From NCBI RefSeq assembly GCF_001667015.1, contig NZ_LZIS01000096.1, positions 1-51,819 of the forward strand: 51,819 bases of DNA, given 5' to 3'. Every line of letters begins with the position of its first letter. Positions within the stretch are counted from its first letter, which is position 1. The position numbers and the translations under genes were made by a program. The notes below the pieces were generated by a model. That model searched no databases. It saw only the letters and a list, made by a program, of their open reading frames with translations, and was not told the DNA's origin. This document shows positions 10,725-18,443 of this stretch, piece by piece. The DNA is from Mycobacterium sp. E3198 (lineage in GTDB: Bacteria; Actinomycetota; Actinomycetes; Mycobacteriales; Mycobacteriaceae).

Positions 10725-11605
10725 GCGACAAGCGAACCACCCTCGACGAGGCCGTCGCCCAACTTCGCAGCGGCATGACGATCGGCATCGGCGGCTGGGG
10801 ATCGCGGCGCAAGCCCATGGCGTTCGTCCGCGCCATGCTACGCACGGACGTCACGGACTTGACCGTGGTCACCTACGGCGGACCCGACCTGGGACTGCTC
10901 TGCTCGGCGGGCAAGGTCAAGAGGGTCTACTACGGATTCGTGTCGCTGGACTCCGCCCCCTTCTACGACCCGTGGTTCGCCAAGGCACGCACCGGCGGTG
11001 CCATCGAGGCCCGGGAGATGGACGAGGGCATGCTGCGCTGCGGGTTGCAAGCGGCCGCAAATCGGTTGCCGTTCTTGCCGATCCGCGCCGGGCTGGGCAG
11101 TTCGGTCCCGGACTTCTGGGAGGGCGAGCTGCGGACGGTGACCAGCCCCTATCCGGCGCCCGGCGGGGGGCACGAGACGCTGCTCGCCATGCCGGCCCTG
11201 CGCCTCGACGCCGCCTTCGTGCACCTCAATCTCGGTGACAGCCGGGGCAATGCGGCCTACACCGGCATCGACCCCTACTTCGACGACCTCTTCTTGATGG
11301 CCGCCGAGCGGCGCTACCTGTCGGTGGAGCGCGTCGTGTCCACCGAGGAGCTGGTCAAGGCGGTGCCCCCGCAGGCGCTGCTGGTGAACCGGATGATGGT
11401 CGACGCGGTCGTCGAAGCGCCGGGCGGTGCCCACTTCACCACCGCCGCACCGGATTACGGCCGCGACGAGAAGTTTCAGCGACACTACGCCGAGGCGGCC
11501 TCCACGGACGAGGGCTGGCAGCAGTTCGTCCAGACCTATCTGTCGGGCGGCGAGGACGACTACCAGGCGGCGGTTCGCGCATTCGCAGAGGAGGCCTCCA
11601 AGTGA
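10721..11605 (+). CDS. ipdA: IpdA, alpha subunit of the COCHEA-CoA ring C hydrolase
   Basis: 294-residue class I CoA-transferase-fold subunit homologous to Rv3551. The glycine-rich GIGGWGSRRKP near residue 24 matches the alpha-subunit CoA-binding turn. IpdAB performs the hydrolytic opening of the last ring (COCHEA-CoA) in the KstR2 pathway, acting as a hydrolase and not a transferase. The start is a rare TTG at 10721 overlapping the echA20 stop as TTGA, chosen because the family N-terminus (MSDKRTTLDEAVAQL) begins there. Confidence 0.94.
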   Translation: MSDKRTTLDEAVAQLRSGMTIGIGGWGSRRKPMAFVRAMLRTDVTDLTVVTYGGPDLGLLCSAGKVKRVYYGFVSLDSAPFYDPWFAKARTGGAIEAREMDEGMLRCGLQAAANRLPFLPIRAGLGSSVPDFWEGELRTVTSPYPAPGGGHETLLAMPALRLDAAFVHLNLGDSRGNAAYTGIDPYFDDLFLMAAERRYLSVERVVSTEELVKAVPPQALLVNRMMVDAVVEAPGGAHFTTAAPDYGRDEKFQRHYAEAASTDEGWQQFVQTYLSGGEDDYQAAVRAFAEEASK

Positions 11606-12348
11606 GCAGCACGCGAGCCGAGATCTGCGCCGTCGCCTGCGCCGAGTTGTTCAGGGACGCCGGCGAGATCATGATCAGCCCGATGACGAACATGGCGTCC
11701 GTCGGCGCGCGGCTGGCGCGCTTGACCTTCTCGCCGGACATCCTGCTGACCGACGGCGAGGCCCAGCTGCTGGCGGACACGCCGGCGCTGGGCAAGACGG
11801 GACCCGTCGAGGGCTGGATGCCCTTCGGGCGCGTGTTCGAGACCCTGGCCTGGGGGCGCCGCCACGTGGTGATGGGCGCCAATCAGGTGGATCGCTTTGG
11901 CAACCAGAACATCTCGGCGTTCGGCCCGCTGCAGCACCCGACCCGGCAGATGTTCGGCCTGCGCGGCGCCCCGGGCAACGCGATCAACCACGCGACCAGC
12001 TACTGGGTGGGCAACCACTCCAAGCGGGTGTTCTGCGAGAAGGTCGACATCGTCTGCGGCATCGGCACCGACAAGGTCGACGCCGACAACCCGGCGTTCC
12101 GGTTCGCGAAGGTCTACCGGGTGGTGTCCAACCTCGGTGTGTTCGACTTCGCGGGCCCCGGCGGCACCATGCGAGCGCTGAGCCTGCATCCCGGGGTCTC
12201 GGCCGATGACGTCCGCGAGAACACGTCGTTTGAGATCGACGGCCTGGACTCCGCCGAGGAGAGCCGGCTGCCGAGCGACGAGGAGCTGCGCCTGATCCGC
12301 GAGGTCGTCGATCCGAAGGCGTTGCGCGACCGAGAGATTCGGTCATGA
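11602..12348 (+). CDS. ipdB: IpdB, beta subunit of the COCHEA-CoA ring C hydrolase
   Basis: 248-residue class I CoA-transferase beta subunit homologous to Rv3552. Starts at GTG 11602 overlapping ipdA by 4 nt (GTGA). Recognisable segments are MISPMTNMASVGARLA near the N-terminus, then RHVVMGANQVDRFGNQN and NPAFRFAKVYRVVSNLGVFDF. It assembles with IpdA; both are needed for ring C opening in M. tuberculosis and Rhodococcus. It overlaps ipdC by 4 nt (ATGA). Confidence 0.94.
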   Translation: MSSTRAEICAVACAELFRDAGEIMISPMTNMASVGARLARLTFSPDILLTDGEAQLLADTPALGKTGPVEGWMPFGRVFETLAWGRRHVVMGANQVDRFGNQNISAFGPLQHPTRQMFGLRGAPGNAINHATSYWVGNHSKRVFCEKVDIVCGIGTDKVDADNPAFRFAKVYRVVSNLGVFDFAGPGGTMRALSLHPGVSADDVRENTSFEIDGLDSAEESRLPSDEELRLIREVVDPKALRDREIRS

Positions 12349-13418
12349 AACTGCGCACGCCGCTGACCGAACTGGTCGGTGTCGAGCATCCGGTGGTTCA
12401 GACCGGGATGGGCTGGGTGGCCGGCGCGCGGCTGGTGTCGGCCACGGCCAACGCGGGCGGGCTGGGCATCCTGGCCTCGGCGACGATGACGCTGGACGAG
12501 TTGGCGACGGCCATCGGCAAGGTCAAGGCCGCGACCGACAAGCCGTTCGGGGTGAACATCCGCGCCGACGCCGCTGACGCCGGCGACCGCGTCGAGCTGA
12601 TGATCCGCGAGGGCGTGAAGGTGGCCTCCTTCGCCTTGGCACCCAAGCAGGAGCTGATCGCCCGGCTCAAAGAGGCCGGGGCGGTGGTGATCCCGTCGAT
12701 CGGGGCCGCCAAACACGCGCGCAAGGTCGCCGGCTGGGGTGCCGACGCGATGATCGTGCAAGGCGGCGAGGGCGGCGGGCACACCGGGCCCGTCGCGACC
12801 ACACTGCTCCTGCCGTCCGTGCTCGACGCCGTGCAGGGCACTGGGATCCCGGTGATCGCGGCGGGCGGATTCTTCGACGGCCGCGGGCTCGCGGCGGCGT
12901 TGTCCTACGGCGCCGCCGGCGTCGCGATGGGCACCCGCTTCCTGCTCACCTCGGATTCGACCGTGCCGGATGCGGTCAAGCGGCGCTACCTCGAGGCGGC
13001 GCTGGACGGCACCGTGGTCACCACGCGCGTCGACGGCATGCCGCACCGGGTGCTGCGCACCGGCCTGGTGGAGCGCCTGGAAAGCGGCTCTCCGGTACGG
13101 GGTTTCGCGGCGGCGGTGGGCAACGCGGCGAAGTTCAAGAAGATGTCTCAGATGACCTGGGCCTCGATGATCCGCGACGGCCTGGCGATGCGCCACGGCA
13201 AGGAGCTGACCTGGTCGCAGGTGGTGATGGCGGCCAACACCCCGATGCTGCTCAAAGCCGGGCTGGTCGAAGGCAACACCGAGGCCGGGGTACTGGCCTC
13301 CGGGCAGGTGGCCGGCGTCCTCGACGACTTGCCGTCGTGCGCCGAGCTGATCGAGTCGATCGTGCGCGACGCGATCACCCAGTTGAAGGCCGCCGCCGCC
13401 CACGTCGAAGAACCCTGA
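12345..13418 (+). CDS. ipdC: IpdC, flavin-dependent reductase of the nitronate monooxygenase fold
   Basis: 357-residue TIM-barrel flavoprotein of the 2-nitropropane dioxygenase/enoyl reductase type, homologous to Rv3553. Motifs: HPVVQTGMGWVAGARL at the N-terminus, VQGGEGGGHTG (near 137) and GIPVIAAGGFFDGRGLAAALSYGAAGVAMGTRF, the phosphate-binding region for FMN. It acts on the 5-hydroxy-HIC-CoA intermediate before EchA20 according to the published pathway for rings C/D. Last gene of the KstR2-controlled plus-strand operon. Confidence 0.92.
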   Translation: MKLRTPLTELVGVEHPVVQTGMGWVAGARLVSATANAGGLGILASATMTLDELATAIGKVKAATDKPFGVNIRADAADAGDRVELMIREGVKVASFALAPKQELIARLKEAGAVVIPSIGAAKHARKVAGWGADAMIVQGGEGGGHTGPVATTLLLPSVLDAVQGTGIPVIAAGGFFDGRGLAAALSYGAAGVAMGTRFLLTSDSTVPDAVKRRYLEAALDGTVVTTRVDGMPHRVLRTGLVERLESGSPVRGFAAAVGNAAKFKKMSQMTWASMIRDGLAMRHGKELTWSQVVMAANTPMLLKAGLVEGNTEAGVLASGQVAGVLDDLPSCAELIESIVRDAITQLKAAAAHVEEP

Positions 13419-13474
13419 GCCGGGGACCAACGACCCTGGCCCGCCCGATGGCGGGGCATCATCCTGGACGGGTG

Positions 13475-13894
13475 ATGACGCTGGCCCCGGGCTCCTGGCC
13501 CACCCCGCTGTTGAACGCGATCCGCGCCTCCAACAGGCACCTGCTCAACCCGGTGATGCTGCGGCTGGCCGGCCACAGGCATTGGTACGCAGCCGCGATC
13601 CGGCACACCGGGCGGCGCTCGGGCAAGCAGTACGCGACGCCCGTCGTCGCCGAACGCGTGGCCGGCGGCTTCATCATTCCGCTGCCCTACGGCACGCGGG
13701 TCGACTGGTTACAAAACGTGCTCACGGCGGGCCGGGCGACGATCGCGGTCCACGGCGAGAGTTACGACGTGACGCGGCCGGCGATCGTCGATGCGGCGAC
13801 GGCTCTGCCGCTGTTGTCGGACCGGCGGCGCCGCACCTTCCAGCGGGTCGGCATCGGGCAGTACCTCAGGGTCGAGGATTGTCCAGCGAATTAA
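13475..13894 (+). CDS. Small nitroreductase/deazaflavin-oxidoreductase-like protein
   Basis: 139 residues from ATG 13475 (a GTG at 13472 is in frame). The segment IRHTGRRSGKQYATPVVAER resembles the [10 protein letters not shown] phosphate-binding turn of F420/FMN split-barrel oxidoreductases, so a deazaflavin-dependent nitroreductase relative is likely. It lacks the C-terminal MYPxYxxY segment of Ddn. It lies 56 nt past ipdC, beginning a block whose gene content differs from M. tuberculosis. Its last codons (AAT TAA) lie inside the first copy of a direct repeat that precedes satD. Function unproven. Confidence 0.75.
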   Translation: MTLAPGSWPTPLLNAIRASNRHLLNPVMLRLAGHRHWYAAAIRHTGRRSGKQYATPVVAERVAGGFIIPLPYGTRVDWLQNVLTAGRATIAVHGESYDVTRPAIVDAATALPLLSDRRRRTFQRVGIGQYLRVEDCPAN

Positions 13895-13930
13895 GCTGAC
13901 GTCTAATTTGGTCAGGAATTAAGCTATAAT
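13888..13930 (+). promoter_or_regulatory. satD promoter with TATAAT -10 and paired direct repeats
   Basis: GAATTAAGCT occurs twice, at 13888-13897 and 13916-13925, 28 bp apart (start to start). A consensus TATAAT at 13925-13930 ends 6 nt before the satD ATG at 13937, which would place transcription start at the start codon (leaderless mRNA). The stretch is strikingly AT-rich for this genome. The repeats could be operator sites for the HTH-bearing SatD itself (inference). Confidence 0.6.
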
Positions 13931-13936
13931 CTTCAT

Positions 13937-14584
13937 ATGCTTCGGGTGAAGGCTGATCCTTCACTGCGCGCCACGGTGATCGGCGACGTGGTGGGGTCCC
14001 GGCGGACCGGCGACCGTCCCGCGCTGCACCGGCGCGTGGCGGCCGCGCTGCACGAGGCCGCGGCCGGCGCGATCGACCCGCCCGCCTTCACCGTCGGCGA
14101 CGAGTTCCAGGGCAGCTACGCCACGCTCGGCGCCGCCATCGACGCCGCGATGACCATCCGGCTGCTGCTCGCCCCGGAGATCGACGTCCGTTTCGGCATC
14201 GGCTGGGGCACGGTCACCGTCCTGGACGCCGAGGCCGGAATCCAGGACGGGCCGGGCTGGTGGACCGCCCGTGAGGCCATCCAGCAGACGGCAGAGACCC
14301 AGCGGCAGCCCGGCTTCACCCTGGTGCGCACGACGTTCCGGGCGGACGCGGACACGCGCGCCGACGTCGGTGCCGTCAACGCGGCCCTGATTTGTCGGGA
14401 CCATCTGCTTGGATCGCTCGATGAAAGATCGTTGCGGATTCTGAGGGGCTTGATGACCGGCCGGACCAAAAAGGAACTCGCCGCGGCAGAGGGCATCAGC
14501 CCGTCCGCGGTGTCCCAGCGCGCGGCCCGCGACGGTCTGGACCTGATTGTCGTTGCCGCTCAAGATCTTCGGGGTCTGCCGTGA
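13937..14584 (+). CDS. SatD-family protein with C-terminal helix-turn-helix
   Basis: 215 residues. The N-terminal ~140 residues match SatD-type proteins: ATVIGDVVGSRRTGDR, FTVGDEFQGSYATL and RFGIGWGTV, a pattern I also see as reminiscent of nucleotidyl-cyclase-like folds. Residues ~165-200 form a sigma-like HTH (LRILRGLMTGRTKKELAAAEGISPSAVSQRAARDGL). The acquired family name comes from SatD of Streptococcus mutans; no biochemical role is known to me. It overlaps the next gene, a membrane protein, by 4 nt, the usual SatD/DUF3307 pairing. Leaderless start is inferred from the promoter position. Confidence 0.82.
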   Translation: MLRVKADPSLRATVIGDVVGSRRTGDRPALHRRVAAALHEAAAGAIDPPAFTVGDEFQGSYATLGAAIDAAMTIRLLLAPEIDVRFGIGWGTVTVLDAEAGIQDGPGWWTAREAIQQTAETQRQPGFTLVRTTFRADADTRADVGAVNAALICRDHLLGSLDERSLRILRGLMTGRTKKELAAAEGISPSAVSQRAARDGLDLIVVAAQDLRGLP

Positions 14585-15321
14585 GCGCCGTGGCGGTCCT
14601 GCTGCTCGCGGTCGGAATCGCCGACCTGTGCCGGCGCGCGGTCCGCGCGGCGTGGCCGTCGCTGGCGGCCGGACCGGTCGTGGTGGTCGCGTGCGCGGCG
14701 CTGGGCGCGCTGTGGCATCGCGGCGACATCCCGCTGCTCGCGGTGGCGGCCGCCGCCGCGGTCGTCTGGGAGTGGCTCTGCCTGCGCAGCGAGCGCAGCG
14801 GCCGCCAGCAGGCGGCCCCGTTGGCCGTGTTCACCGCGGCGCTGGTGCTGCTGATCGACCTGTCCGGCTGGTCGTCGGCGGTCGGCGGCGTCATCGGGCG
14901 ATGGTCGGCGTGGGTGCAGCTGCCGCTGAGCCACGTCACGCCCACGCGGCTGCTGATGATCCTCGGGGTGGTGCTGATGCAGTTCGCCACCGGAAATCAG
15001 TTGGTGCGCCTGGTGCTTGGCTCGGTGGGTGCGGTGCGCCCGGCCGGGGAGCCGCAGCCGTCGGACCGGCTCAAGGGCGGTCGGCTGCTGGGCCCGATGG
15101 AACGGCTGCTGATCCTTAGCCTGGGCGTCGGTGGCCAGGTGGCCGCCGCCAGCGCCGTCGTCGCCGCCAAGGGCATCATCCGTTTCCCCGAGCTGAGCGC
15201 CCAGAAGAACCGCAACGGGGATGTCGGCATCGACGAGGTGACCGAGTACTTCCTTGTGGGCAGCTTCACGAGTTGGCTGCTGGCGCTCGGCGGGATTGCG
15301 CTGGTGCTGGGGGCCCCTTAA
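14581..15321 (+). CDS. SatD-linked membrane protein (DUF3307-like C-terminus)
   Basis: 246 residues from GTG 14581 (GTGA overlap with satD). About six hydrophobic segments: VAVLLLAVGIADL, AAGPVVVVACAALGAL, LLAVAAAAAVVWEWL, LAVFTAALVLLIDLSG, and C-terminal ones around LLILSLGVGGQVAAASAVVAAKG and VTEYFLVGSFTSWLLALGGIALVL. The C-terminal pattern MERLLILSLG...AAKGIIRFPEL...TEYFLVGS is the part I associate with DUF3307 proteins. It presumably acts with SatD at the membrane, but the function is unknown. Confidence 0.78.
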   Translation: MSAVAVLLLAVGIADLCRRAVRAAWPSLAAGPVVVVACAALGALWHRGDIPLLAVAAAAAVVWEWLCLRSERSGRQQAAPLAVFTAALVLLIDLSGWSSAVGGVIGRWSAWVQLPLSHVTPTRLLMILGVVLMQFATGNQLVRLVLGSVGAVRPAGEPQPSDRLKGGRLLGPMERLLILSLGVGGQVAAASAVVAAKGIIRFPELSAQKNRNGDVGIDEVTEYFLVGSFTSWLLALGGIALVLGAP

Positions 15322-15334
15322 GGGCGGGCAGACT

Positions 15335-15817
15335 GTGGGGGTGGCATCTGCACCGGCGGCCCGGCACCTGCTTCGGGCCAAAGACCTCGTTGACGCGCGT
15401 TACTACGAGCCGCTTTTCGTCGCCGACCTGGCGGCAGCCGCAGGCCTGTCCCCGGCGCACTTCAGCCGACGCTTCAAGCAGACGTTCGGCGAGTCGCCCC
15501 ACCAATACCTGCTGACGCGGCGGCTGGAACGCGCGGCCGCGTTGCTCCGCGCGACCGACTGGACGGTGGCCGCCGTTTGCATCGCTGTGGGTTGGGAAAG
15601 CATCGGCTCGTTCACCACGAGCTTCCGCCGGATATTCGGCGTGACGCCACAGCGGTACCGGGCGAGCTTCCCGCCCGCGGAGCGTCACGTACGAATTCCG
15701 CGCTGCGTCGCGCTGGCCTACGGGCGCCCGCAAAACCGCACGTTTCGAGAAGACGACGAACCCGCGTCGTCCGTAGCGTCAACGCAACGCAACGAAGTCA
15801 GGAGAACCGATGCTTAA
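15335..15817 (+). CDS. AraC-family transcriptional regulator (DNA-binding domain type)
   Basis: About 160 residues from GTG 15335, preferred because AAGGGCGGG lies 7 nt upstream; GTG 15341 is an alternative. The double HTH of AraC is complete: FVADLAAAAGLSPAHFSRRFKQTFGESPHQYL then WTVAAVCIAVGWESIGSFTTSFRRIFGVTPQRYR. There is no effector-binding domain, only a short C-terminal tail. It overlaps the VOC gene by 8 nt; such AraC/VOC pairs commonly form regulator-enzyme units. Its target is unknown. Confidence 0.85.
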   Translation: MGVASAPAARHLLRAKDLVDARYYEPLFVADLAAAAGLSPAHFSRRFKQTFGESPHQYLLTRRLERAAALLRATDWTVAAVCIAVGWESIGSFTTSFRRIFGVTPQRYRASFPPAERHVRIPRCVALAYGRPQNRTFREDDEPASSVASTQRNEVRRTDA

Positions 15818-16241
15818 GATTGCCAACGCGCAGTTCTGGGTGCACGACCAAGAGGCGGCGCTTCAGTTCTACACCAAAACGCTCGGTTGGGAAGTCCGGG
15901 CCGACGTGACGATGCCGGCCTGGAATTTCCGGTGGCTATGCGTCGGGCCCGTCGAGCAGGACGACATCGGGCTGGTGCTGATGCCCGTTCCCGGGCCGCC
16001 GATGCTCGACGCCGCGGCCAGCGCGCAACTGGCCGAGCTGGTGGCCAAGGGAGCCGGTGGCACCTTGTTCCTCGAGACCGACGACTGCCAAGCCGCTTAC
16101 GACGAATTGTCCGCTCGCGGAGTGACATTCAACGATCCCCCCACGCCGCAGGCCTACGGTATCGACACGTCCTTCCGCGACCCCTCCGGCAACAACATTC
16201 GGCTCACCCAAGTGCTCGAGTTCGATCCGGCACGCGGCTGA
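15810..16241 (+). CDS. VOC (glyoxalase/bleomycin-resistance) family protein
   Basis: 143 residues from ATG 15810 with GGAG 5 nt upstream. Two beta-alpha-beta-beta-beta modules of the vicinal oxygen chelate fold: IANAQFWVHDQEAALQFYTKTLGWEVR and GTLFLETDDCQAAYDELSARGVTF, ending FRDPSGNNIRLTQVLE. It could be a metal-dependent lyase/dioxygenase or a sequestering resistance protein; the substrate is not deducible. Translationally coupled to the AraC regulator. Repeat copy A lies 17 nt after its stop. Confidence 0.85.
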   Translation: MLKIANAQFWVHDQEAALQFYTKTLGWEVRADVTMPAWNFRWLCVGPVEQDDIGLVLMPVPGPPMLDAAASAQLAELVAKGAGGTLFLETDDCQAAYDELSARGVTFNDPPTPQAYGIDTSFRDPSGNNIRLTQVLEFDPARG

Positions 16242-16258
16242 TCACTCGCCCGCCGCGC

Positions 16259-16317
16259 CGAGCGTGCACAGTTGTACGCGATCTGCGGCGTGTCGGCGTA
16301 CAAACACGCACGCTGGG
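16259..16317. repeat. 59-bp dispersed repeat, copy A, between convergent VOC and fadA6 genes
   Basis: Starts CGAGCGTGC and ends CACGCACGCTGGG. It aligns without gaps to copy B at 22154-22212 (43 of 59 positions identical by my count) with conserved blocks CGAGCGTGC, CGGCGTG and GTACAAACACGCACGCT. The ends are inverted repeats around AGCGTGC. Its position between converging genes would suit a terminator or insertion scar. I believe similar sequences recur in mycobacteria but could not check. Confidence 0.7.
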
Positions 16318-16343
16318 CGGTAGAGGCTCGGGCGGAACGGGGG

Positions 16344-17504
16344 TTACAGCCGCTCGATGATCGTGACGTTCGCGGTGCCGCCGCCCTCGCACATCGTCTG
16401 CAAGCCGTAGCGGCCGCCGATGCGTTCGAGCTCGTTGAGCATCGTGGTGAACAGCTTGGCCCCGGTGGCGCCGAGGGGATGGCCGAGGGCGATCGCGCCG
16501 CCGTTGGGGTTGACCTTCTCCGGGTCCGCCTTGATCTCCTTGAGCCAGGCCATCACGACCGGCGCAAAGGCCTCGTTGATCTCGACGGTGTCGATGTCGC
16601 CGATGGACAGCCCGGTCTTGTCCAGGGCGTGCCGGGTGGCGGGGATGGGGCCGGTCAGCATGAACACCGGGTCGGCGGCGCGGGCGCTGATGTGGTGGAT
16701 GCGCGCCCGCGGCGTCAGCTTGTGGTCCTTGACGGCCCGCTCGGAAGCCAACAGCACCGCGCTAGCGCCGTCGGAGATCTGACTGGCCATCGCCGCCGTC
16801 AGCCGGCCACCGTCGACCAGGGTCTTCAGGCCGGCCATCTTCTCCAGCGACGACTCGCGGGGGCCCTCGTCGACCCGGAACGGCCCGGATTCAGTTTCCA
16901 CAGTAATGATTTCGTTGTCGAAGTGTCCGCCGCGGATCGCCGCAAAGGCGCGCTCGTGGCTGGTCAGCGCGTACTGCTCCATCTCTTCGCGGGACAGGTT
17001 CCACTTTTCGGCGATCAGCTCCGAGCCGCGGAATTGCGAGATTTCCTGGTCGCCGTAGCGGTGCAGCCACTGCTTGGACTCGTTGGTCGGTGACGTGAAC
17101 CCGAACTGCTCGCCGACGGTCATCGCCGACGAGATCGGGATCTGGCTCATGTTCTGCACGCCGCCGGCCACGATCAGGTCGGCCGTGCCGGACATGATCG
17201 CCTGCGCGCCAAAGGAAATGGCCTGCTGGCTGGATCCGCATTGCCGGTCCACGGTGACGCCGGGAACTTCTTCGGGATAGCCGGCGGCCAGCCAGGAGAG
17301 CCGGGCGATGTTGCCCGCCTGCGCCCCGATGGCGTCGACGCAACCGGCGATCACGTCGTCCACGGCGGCGGGGTCGACGTCGACGCGGTCGAGCAGTCCG
17401 CGCCAGCCGTAAGCCCCGAGGTCGACCGGGTGTACCCCGGCCAGGGCACCGTTGCGCTTGCCAACCGCGGTGCGGACAGCGTCAATGACGTACGCCTCAG
17501 CCAT
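16344..17504 (-). CDS. fadA6: FadA6, thiolase of HIP catabolism
   Basis: 386-residue thiolase homologous to Rv3556c. The start is ATG 17504 (MAEAYVIDAVRTAVG) with GAGGAG upstream; a longer open frame to 17585 would add an unusual N-terminus. Catalytic residues: C89 (RQCGSSQQA), H342 (GHPLGATGAK) and C372 (MCEGGG). In M. tuberculosis it belongs to the KstR2 regulon and is thought to cleave the open-chain beta-keto product after ring C opening. It lies 55 nt downstream of kstR2 on the same strand, so the two are probably co-transcribed. Confidence 0.94.
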   Translation of the reverse strand: MAEAYVIDAVRTAVGKRNGALAGVHPVDLGAYGWRGLLDRVDVDPAAVDDVIAGCVDAIGAQAGNIARLSWLAAGYPEEVPGVTVDRQCGSSQQAISFGAQAIMSGTADLIVAGGVQNMSQIPISSAMTVGEQFGFTSPTNESKQWLHRYGDQEISQFRGSELIAEKWNLSREEMEQYALTSHERAFAAIRGGHFDNEIITVETESGPFRVDEGPRESSLEKMAGLKTLVDGGRLTAAMASQISDGASAVLLASERAVKDHKLTPRARIHHISARAADPVFMLTGPIPATRHALDKTGLSIGDIDTVEINEAFAPVVMAWLKEIKADPEKVNPNGGAIALGHPLGATGAKLFTTMLNELERIGGRYGLQTMCEGGGTANVTIIERL

Positions 17505-17559
17505 AGTGTCGCTCCTCCTCATCACTTCGTTCTGCGTCGTCGCCGACACAAGCCATCTT

Positions 17560-18159
17560 TCAGGCTCCTTTGGTAATGCCGCCAAGCACGATGGCGAGAT
17601 ATTGCCGCCCCACCTGCTGTGCGGTGAGCGGTCCGCCGGGCTGATACCAGCGCACCGACACCCAGGTGGTGTCGCGGATGAAACGGTAGACGAGGTCGAC
17701 GTCGAGGTCGGGCCGGAAGTAACCCTCGTCGACGCCCTGATTGAGCACCTCGACCCACATCTTTCGCTGCTGTCGGTTCATGTCCTCGATGTAGGAGAAC
17801 CGGGGTTGCGACAGCAGCCGCTTGGCCTCGTCCTGGTAGATGACGACCTGGGCGTGCCGATCCTCGATCGCCTCGAACGACGCCATGAACAGGCCCTTGA
17901 GCCGCTCCAGCGGATTGGACTCGCTGTCGACGATCTCCCGGTAGCGCGCGAACAACCAGTCCAGGAAGCCGCGCAGCAGCTCGTCGACCATCTCCTCCTT
18001 GGAGGAGAAATGGTGATACAGGCTGCCGGACAGGATGCCGGCCCCGTCCGCGATGTCCCGTACCGTGGTGGCGCGCAATCCGCGCTCGGCGAACATCGTC
18101 GCGGCGAGCTCTAACAACTCGTCTCGGCGACTGTTTGCCTGACCGGCCACTCGGTCCAC
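17560..18159 (-). CDS. kstR2: KstR2, TetR-family repressor of the HIP regulon
   Basis: 199-residue TetR regulator nearly identical in recalled sequence to Rv3557c (MDRVAGQ..., LLELAATMFAERGLRATTVRDIADGAGILSGSLYHHFSSKEEM as the HTH). Its ligand in M. tuberculosis is HIP-CoA, the product of FadD3, which relieves repression. Start is GTG at 18159. A KstR2 box ends 16 nt upstream of the start, so autoregulation is expected; two more boxes in the window mark its other targets. Confidence 0.97.
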   Translation of the reverse strand: MDRVAGQANSRRDELLELAATMFAERGLRATTVRDIADGAGILSGSLYHHFSSKEEMVDELLRGFLDWLFARYREIVDSESNPLERLKGLFMASFEAIEDRHAQVVIYQDEAKRLLSQPRFSYIEDMNRQQRKMWVEVLNQGVDEGYFRPDLDVDLVYRFIRDTTWVSVRWYQPGGPLTAQQVGRQYLAIVLGGITKGA

Positions 18160-18174
18160 TCGATCAGGGTATCA

Positions 18175-18188
18175 ACCAAGCGCTTGCT
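18175..18188. promoter_or_regulatory. KstR2 operator upstream of kstR2
   Basis: ACCAAGCGCTTGCT matches AnCAAGnnCTTGnT fully. It lies 15 nt upstream of the kstR2 GTG; the divergent PPE gene starts 255 nt away on the other side. The rest of 18189-18443 shows no other motif that I can name apart from the PPE ribosome site. Confidence 0.88.
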
Positions 18189-18443
18189 CGGCCAATGCAG
18201 CGGCCGCGTAGGTCCCGGTGAAACATTTCCGCGAAAACGTCCGCTTTCGGCCGCCGCGACGTACCCTACCCACCGTGGCGGTTTGCTGTGGCGTCAGCAG
18301 GAAGGCGGTAGCCGATCGAGGAGCCGCGTCATTCGTGTGCGCACAGCCAAGCGCGGCGACGGCATCGGCCACCAAACAAACAGTGTCCCACATCAACTAA
18401 AGCTCGCCGGGGCGGCGGGCTGGACAGCTAGGAGGCTACGGTC

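Noticed and set aside
14547..15381. Overlapping open frames on both strands in the SatD/DUF3307 region
   Set aside because: They are low-complexity GC frames; the overlap-coupled satD and membrane-protein frames have hydrophobic and motif structure that the others lack.
18172..18443. Short open frames between kstR2 and the PPE gene
   Set aside because: No ribosome sites, no recognisable domain, and one overlaps the KstR2 operator.
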